DNA of 64,000 bases from Myxococcota bacterium (GTDB taxonomy: Bacteria; Myxococcota_A; Bradymonadia; UBA7976; UBA1532), in the NCBI GenBank assembly GCA_963169045.1, contig CAUJDF010000108.1, positions 62,001-126,000 on the forward strand, given 5' to 3'. Made by a program: the position numbers and the translations under genes. The notes under the pieces are model-generated. The model did not search any database. It was not told where the DNA came from and saw nothing but the letters and a program-made list of their open reading frames with translations. Numbering within the stretch: position 1 is the stretch's first letter; each line of letters starts with the position of its first letter. This document shows, piece after piece, positions 60,801 through 64,000 of the stretch.

Positions 60801-63484
60801 TCGGCGGAGCCACGCCCGTCGAGGGTGACCACCGCGCCCTGGGCCACGCGCGGCTGGTCGCGGCCGGCATCGGCGATCGGGGCGGCGTTCTCCACCTGCA
60901 CCGCCACCGTCGAGGGCTCGCTCTCGGCGAGGCCGTCCGACACGACGAGGGCGAAGCGCAGGTTCGCGCGCTCCGCCGGCGGATCGAACGACGGGTTGGA
61001 CGTCTCGGCGCCGGCCAGCTGCACCGCCGGGCCCTCGATCTGGGTCCAGCGGTAGCGCAGCGCGTCGCCGTCGGGATCGTTCGAGGCGCGGCCGTCGAGG
61101 TGCACGCGCATGCCGCGCCGCGCCAAGCGCGCCTCGCCGGCGTCCGCCATCGGCGGCCGGTTGCCGAGGTGCACGAGGGCCTCGGCGGGCGCGGAGTCGG
61201 TCAGGCCGTCGTTCACGACGAGCGCGAACGAGAGGCGCTCGCGGCCCTCGGGCGCGATGAACGAGGCCTTGGCGCCGTCGGGCGCGAGCTCGACCGGGGT
61301 GCCGCCGGTCTGCGTCCAGCGGTAGGCGAGGGGATCGCCGTCGCCGTCGGAGGACGCCCCGCCGTCGAGCGTGATGCGCTCGCCGGGCATCGCGGTCTGC
61401 GGATCGCCGGCGATGGCGCGCGGCGCGCGGTTGGCGACCGCCACCTGGGCGCGCGCCGCGGCGGCCCGCGTGATGCCGTCGCTCACGTCGACCTCGAAGA
61501 CGAGCGTGGCGCGCTCGGTCGGGGCGAGGAACGTCGGCTGGGCGGCGTGGACGTCCGACAGCTCGACCCGCGGGCCGGCGACCTGGCGCCACGTGTAGGT
61601 GAGCGCGTCGCCGTCCGGATCGCGGGAGCCGCTGGCGTCGAGGGTGACGAGCTCGCCGGGCCGTACCGACGGGTCGCGGCCGACCGTCGCCATCGGCGGG
61701 CGGTTGCCGACGTGGATGCGCACCGTGTCGGGCGCGCCCTCGCCGAGGCCGTCGGTGCCGATGAGCTCGAACTCCAGGGCCTGGCGCCCCTCCGGCGCCT
61801 GGAACCAGGGGCGCAGCGTGCCGGCGTCCCGCAGCGCGACGCGCTCGCCGCCGATCTGGCGCCAGTGCGGGGTGACCGCGTCGCCGTCGGCGTCGCGCGA
61901 GGCGGTGCCGTCGAGCATCACGATCCGGCCGGCCTCGGTGATCTGGTCGGCGCCGGCGTCGGCGATCGGCGGGCTGTTGTCGACGAAGACGCGGGTCCGC
62001 GCGGGCTCGGAGCGGGCGATGCCGTCGTGGACGACGAGGTCGAACGCCAGCGTCGCGCTCTCCGACGGGGCGTCGAACGAGGGCGTCGGCGAGGTCGGGT
62101 CGTCCATGACCACGGCGGGGCCGGCCACCTGCCGCCAGGCGAAAGTGAGCTCGTGGCCGTCGGCGTCCGAGGAGGCGCGGCCGTCGAGCGTCACGCGGCC
62201 GCTGCGGCGGACGGACAGGTCGCGGCCGGCGTGGGCCACCGGCGGGCGGTCGCCGACGACGATGCGCGTGCGGGCCGCCGCCGACTGGTTCAGGCCATCG
62301 TCGACCACCAGCGCGAACACCATCTCGCCGGGGATCGCCGGCGCGGTGAACTTCGGGTCGGGCGCGAACGGGTTGTCGAGCTCGGCGGCGGGCCCGAACT
62401 CCTGGACCCAGTGGTACTGGACGGCGTCGCCGTCGGGGTCGTACGAGGCCGCGCCATCGAGGGCGACCGTGGCGCCGCCGTCGACGGCCTGCATGCCGCC
62501 GGCCACCGCGATCGGCGCACGGTTGCTGAGCGCGATGGCGACGTCGGCCTCGTCCTCGTCCTGACCGTCGGAGACGGTGACGCGGAAGACCAGCGTCGAG
62601 CGGCCGGCGGGCGCGACGAACGCCGGCGTGGCCGAGGTCTCGTCGTCCAGCGCCACCGGCGCGCCGCCGATCTGCGCCCAGCGGTACGTCAGCGCGTCGC
62701 CGTCGAAGTCGGTGGACGCGGTCGCGTCGAGCACGACCGTCTCGCCGCCGGCGGTGCGCTCGGGGCCGGTCGCCATCGCCACCGGCGCGTGGTTGCGGAC
62801 GCGGATGCGCACGTGGGCCGGCTCGCTCTCGTACTCGCCGTCGCTGACGGTCAAGGAGAAACGGAGCTCGTCGTGCACGTCGGGCGCGAAGAACGACGGC
62901 GTCGGGCCGCCGGCGTCCTCGAGGTCCACGAGCGGGCCGCCGGTCTGGCGCCAGTGGTAGGTCAGCGGCTCGCCCTCGGGGTCGCTCGAGGCCGTCCCGT
63001 CGAGCCGCACGCGGGCGCCGCCCTCGACCGCGGCCGAGGCCGTGGCGCGGGCCACCGGGGCGCTGTTGCTGATGTGCACCGCGGCGACCGCCGAGGCGCT
63101 CGTCTCGCCGTCGGACACCGTGCAGCGGAACGTCAGCCGGCCGGAGCGCTTGGGCGCGTCGAACGTCAACACGGGGCCGTCCGTGGAGAGGTCGGTCACC
63201 GCCGGCCCGCCGATCTGCGTCCAGGTGTAGGTCAGCGCGTCGCCGTCCTCGTCGGCGGAGCCGCCCGCGTCGAGCCGCACCCGCGCGCCGACCGGCGCCG
63301 ACGCCGGCGCGACGATCTTCGCGAGCGGCCCGCGGTTCGGGCGGACGAACGGTTCGCCCGGGCTGTTGTCGGGCAGCGACGAGGCCGGCGTCCCCGGAGG
63401 GTTGTCCGGCGAGCAGCCCGCGGCAGCCAGCGCGACGGCGAGCACCCAGCGGGCGTTGGCGGTGGTGTTTCGGCGGCTTCCCAT
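57887..63484 (-). CDS. Large lipoprotein with 20 PKD/Ig-like repeats
   Basis: A 1865-residue predicted lipoprotein (lipobox AAAGC24). It consists of 20 tandem beta-sandwich modules of roughly 90 residues, most starting like NxxPVADAGxD and containing DGDALTYxWTQxxGP, a hydrophobic strand (FxAPxxRGxLxFxLxVxDG) and a following strand. They resemble PKD/cadherin-like folds of bacterial surface adhesins. Asp residues in the DPDGDAL loop suggest calcium binding. There is no catalytic domain: the modules run to the C-terminus (VVTVSK). It probably reaches out from the outer membrane and binds a surface or another cell. The start ATG at 63484 begins a clear signal peptide. Confidence 0.9.
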   Translation of the reverse strand: MGSRRNTTANARWVLAVALAAAGCSPDNPPGTPASSLPDNSPGEPFVRPNRGPLAKIVAPASAPVGARVRLDAGGSADEDGDALTYTWTQIGGPAVTDLSTDGPVLTFDAPKRSGRLTFRCTVSDGETSASAVAAVHISNSAPVARATASAAVEGGARVRLDGTASSDPEGEPLTYHWRQTGGPLVDLEDAGGPTPSFFAPDVHDELRFSLTVSDGEYESEPAHVRIRVRNHAPVAMATGPERTAGGETVVLDATASTDFDGDALTYRWAQIGGAPVALDDETSATPAFVAPAGRSTLVFRVTVSDGQDEDEADVAIALSNRAPIAVAGGMQAVDGGATVALDGAASYDPDGDAVQYHWVQEFGPAAELDNPFAPDPKFTAPAIPGEMVFALVVDDGLNQSAAARTRIVVGDRPPVAHAGRDLSVRRSGRVTLDGRASSDADGHELTFAWRQVAGPAVVMDDPTSPTPSFDAPSESATLAFDLVVHDGIARSEPARTRVFVDNSPPIADAGADQITEAGRIVMLDGTASRDADGDAVTPHWRQIGGERVALRDAGTLRPWFQAPEGRQALEFELIGTDGLGEGAPDTVRIHVGNRPPMATVGRDPSVRPGELVTLDASGSRDPDGDALTYTWRQVAGPRVELSDVHAAQPTFLAPTERATLVFEVDVSDGITRAAAARAQVAVANRAPRAIAGDPQTAMPGERITLDGGASSDGDGDPLAYRWTQTGGTPVELAPDGAKASFIAPEGRERLSFALVVNDGLTDSAPAEALVHLGNRPPMADAGEARLARRGMRVHLDGRASNDPDGDALRYRWTQIEGPAVQLAGAETSNPSFDPPAERANLRFALVVSDGLAESEPSTVAVQVENAAPIADAGRDQPRVAQGAVVTLDGRGSADPDGDQLQYLWTQLDGPPVALTDETAARTAFLAPDAKRLMVFQLVVTDGLVESEPDVVVVDTANSSPVADAGPDIEVDGGELVMLDGRRSGDRDADAVQYRWTQIEGPQVELSNPTAVAPTFRVPQPRATYRFRLDVTDGVALTSDEVVVRVRNHSPLADAGLDLETEGGELMLDGTASRDPDGDTLAFVWTQTGGDPVDIDDPTLARPTVSIPGARGDYRFLLTVSDAAGHASSDEVAIHVGNHAPQALAGRDRIVEGGARVVLDGTSSRDADGDALTYEWTQTEGPAVHLDDATSATPSFTAPTARGTLGFALKVADSSGAVSALSSVRIDVANNAPLADAGADREVRGGAFVVLDGTGTRDLDGDGLSYQWTQIAGAPVALNDADGPLPSFNAPGRRGALTFKLNVSDGELQDNDVVTIAVANHAPVAHAGDDVDAPAGEIVTLDGRRSADLDGDELAYHWTQIGGPAVALDDPRKATPSFLPAEGRGLYEFALTVNDGIAGATDRVIVVVGNERPVADAGEDRDGIAARERVTLDGSASLDGDGDALTFRWRQVEGPEVVLDGADTERPYFTAPAGRHAMVFELVVADGLESAADRVTLLTENALPTADASADFVAWPGAIAGLRGSDSTDPDGDPLTCAWRQLTGEPIELEDADTCNPHFRAPVERGGATFELTVDDGFGGTATDLVTMTVETRRPFADAGEGGLVQPGDLVTLDGTGSSDEDGDALSYLWTQVGGPLVPLMGADSAQPTFVVPDLRGRLEFELKVFDGAVWSEPARVVIDVANAEPEADAGGDVTVEGGSRVELDGSASFDTDGDALSYQWVQFEGIPVNLDDADTAAPSFTAPATRGSLAFALIVDDGFARSAFDVVRVEIANQLPVVDAGADLEAAAGSLVTLDAGASTDGDGDALAYEWEQIDGPRVALSDRRAGRTTFVAPDAEATLTFRVRAHDGEAWSDWDDVVVTVSK
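57900..63330 (-). repeat. 20 tandem PKD-like modules of about 270 bases
   Basis: The repeats are detectable as recurring phrases such as NxxPVADAG, DGDALTYxWTQ and VSDG. Individual modules are diverged except at these core positions. Unequal recombination could change copy number. This span is coding, not a CRISPR or transposon. Confidence 0.85.
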
Positions 63485-63662
63485 CTCTGCCTGTCCTCCT
63501 CGTTCGCGGCGGCCCGCGCTTGCGCGCCCCCCGGGGGTCTCGTCGGTCGCCGGTCGGCGTGTCGCCCGGCGCTTCGCTTTCGAGAGACGGCATCGGCGGG
63601 ACGGGCGGAGGGGGTGGATGGGTGGGTAAGTCCCGGGGGGTGCAGGGCGACCCGGAGGGCGG

Positions 63663-64000
63663 TCAGGCGGGCTCGAACCGCTGCGGCTCGACGGCGATGC
63701 GCCGGGCGTCCTGCGGCAGGATGCGCCCCGACGCGACGAGCGCCGCCAGCGCGTCGTCCATCGTCTGCATCCCGAGCCCGCGCCCCGCGAGCATCACCGC
63801 GCGCGCTCCCGCCGTGCGCCCGTCGCGCAGGAGCGGAAGCAGCGAGGGGGTCCGCAGCAACAGCTCCACGGCCACGACGCGCCCGCGCCCCTCCGCCGTC
63901 GGCACGAGCCGCTGCGCCAGGACGCCCTGCAGCGTGTCGGCCAGCAGCGCGCGCGCGTGCGGCTGCCGGTCGACGGGGAAGACGTCGATCACGCGGTCGA
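63663..64000 (-). CDS. PilT/PilU-type twitching ATPase, C-terminal end (partial)
   Basis: The visible 112 residues are the C-terminus of a type IV pilus retraction ATPase: RVIDVFPVDRQPHAR, LADTLQGVLAQRLVPTAEGRGRVVAVELL and GMQTMDDALAALVASGRI are conserved in PilT and PilU. These ATPases pull back pili for twitching. The gene continues beyond the right edge, so PilT cannot be told from PilU. The stop is at 63663. The 178-base gap to the PKD gene holds no obvious feature. Confidence 0.93.
   Translation of the reverse strand, partial: DRVIDVFPVDRQPHARALLADTLQGVLAQRLVPTAEGRGRVVAVELLLRTPSLLPLLRDGRTAGARAVMLAGRGLGMQTMDDALAALVASGRILPQDARRIAVEPQRFEPA

Overview
The window reads as chromosomal DNA of a very GC-rich (roughly 70-77 % G+C), gene-dense deltaproteobacterium-like organism, most likely a member of the Myxococcota. 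The signs are a MYXO-CTERM-like C-terminal anchor on a secreted glucoamylase, many lipoproteins whose lipobox is followed by a long Pro-Asp-Ala tether, a TIGR02147-family regulator, a PilT/PilU-type twitching ATPase at the right edge, a crowd of two-component proteins, and surface proteins built from Cys-rich, Kunitz, Kazal and PKD-like modules. No phage, IS element, rRNA or CRISPR array was seen.

Layout. 0.3-5.3 kb: a TerB-SPFH-zinc-ribbon protein, a lysyl-oxidase-like lipoprotein, a tRNA-Leu(CAA) with its own promoter and terminator, and a coupled TIGR02147 regulator / GTETGN lipoprotein pair. 5.4-8.7 kb: pheS-pheT of the archaeal/eukaryotic type, PheT carrying a zinc-ribbon-like insert. 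8.7-15.3 kb: an HDOD protein, a PAS histidine kinase with an eroded ATPase domain, a GH15-like glucoamylase, and a translationally coupled receiver / kinase pair in which both phosphoacceptors are substituted (Asp to Glu, His to Asn). 15.4-22.7 kb: a 1472-residue zincin lipoprotein, an ArsC-type reductase, a DUF748/AsmA-like protein, MsrB and a HEAT-like protein. 23-29.3 kb: an intact kinase / NtrC-family regulator pair, a possible sigma-54 promoter, a second kinase and an NhaA antiporter. 29.3-32.7 kb: a PqiA-PqiB-PqiC lipid-transport operon in which PqiA is split into two genes.

32.8-45.5 kb is mostly envelope and redox: a Kunitz-Kazal-Kunitz lipoprotein, a B12/radical-SAM protein coupled to a tandem glutaredoxin/GST-like protein, a YheU-like protein, a 5'-3' exonuclease, a cytochrome c / copper monooxygenase lipoprotein, a beta-helix protein, a 1067-residue beta-propeller lipoprotein and a Cys-rich lipoprotein. 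45.7-54.2 kb is an antagonism island: one 1782-residue polypeptide that joins a VgrG-type spike domain, a PAAR-like region, an Rhs cage and a C-terminal deaminase-like toxin, followed by a one-base-overlapping candidate immunity gene, then an FHA/coiled-coil protein and a signal-less peptidoglycan-targeting protein. 54.3-64 kb: an aldehyde dehydrogenase with altered active-site residues, a HAD phosphatase overlapping a solitary DNA methyltransferase, a cereblon-like CULT-domain protein, a lipoprotein of 20 PKD-like repeats, and the C-terminus of PilT/PilU.

Most neighbours are coupled by 1-, 4- or 8-10-base overlaps (ATGA, GTGA, TGATG), which helped fix starts. The strongest candidates for undescribed biology are the phosphoacceptor-less receiver/kinase pair, the all-in-one spike-Rhs-deaminase toxin with its immunity gene and neighbouring cell-wall protein, the zinc-ribbon PheT, and the Kunitz protein with acidic P1 residues. 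All functional calls come from reading motifs by eye; no database search was run.
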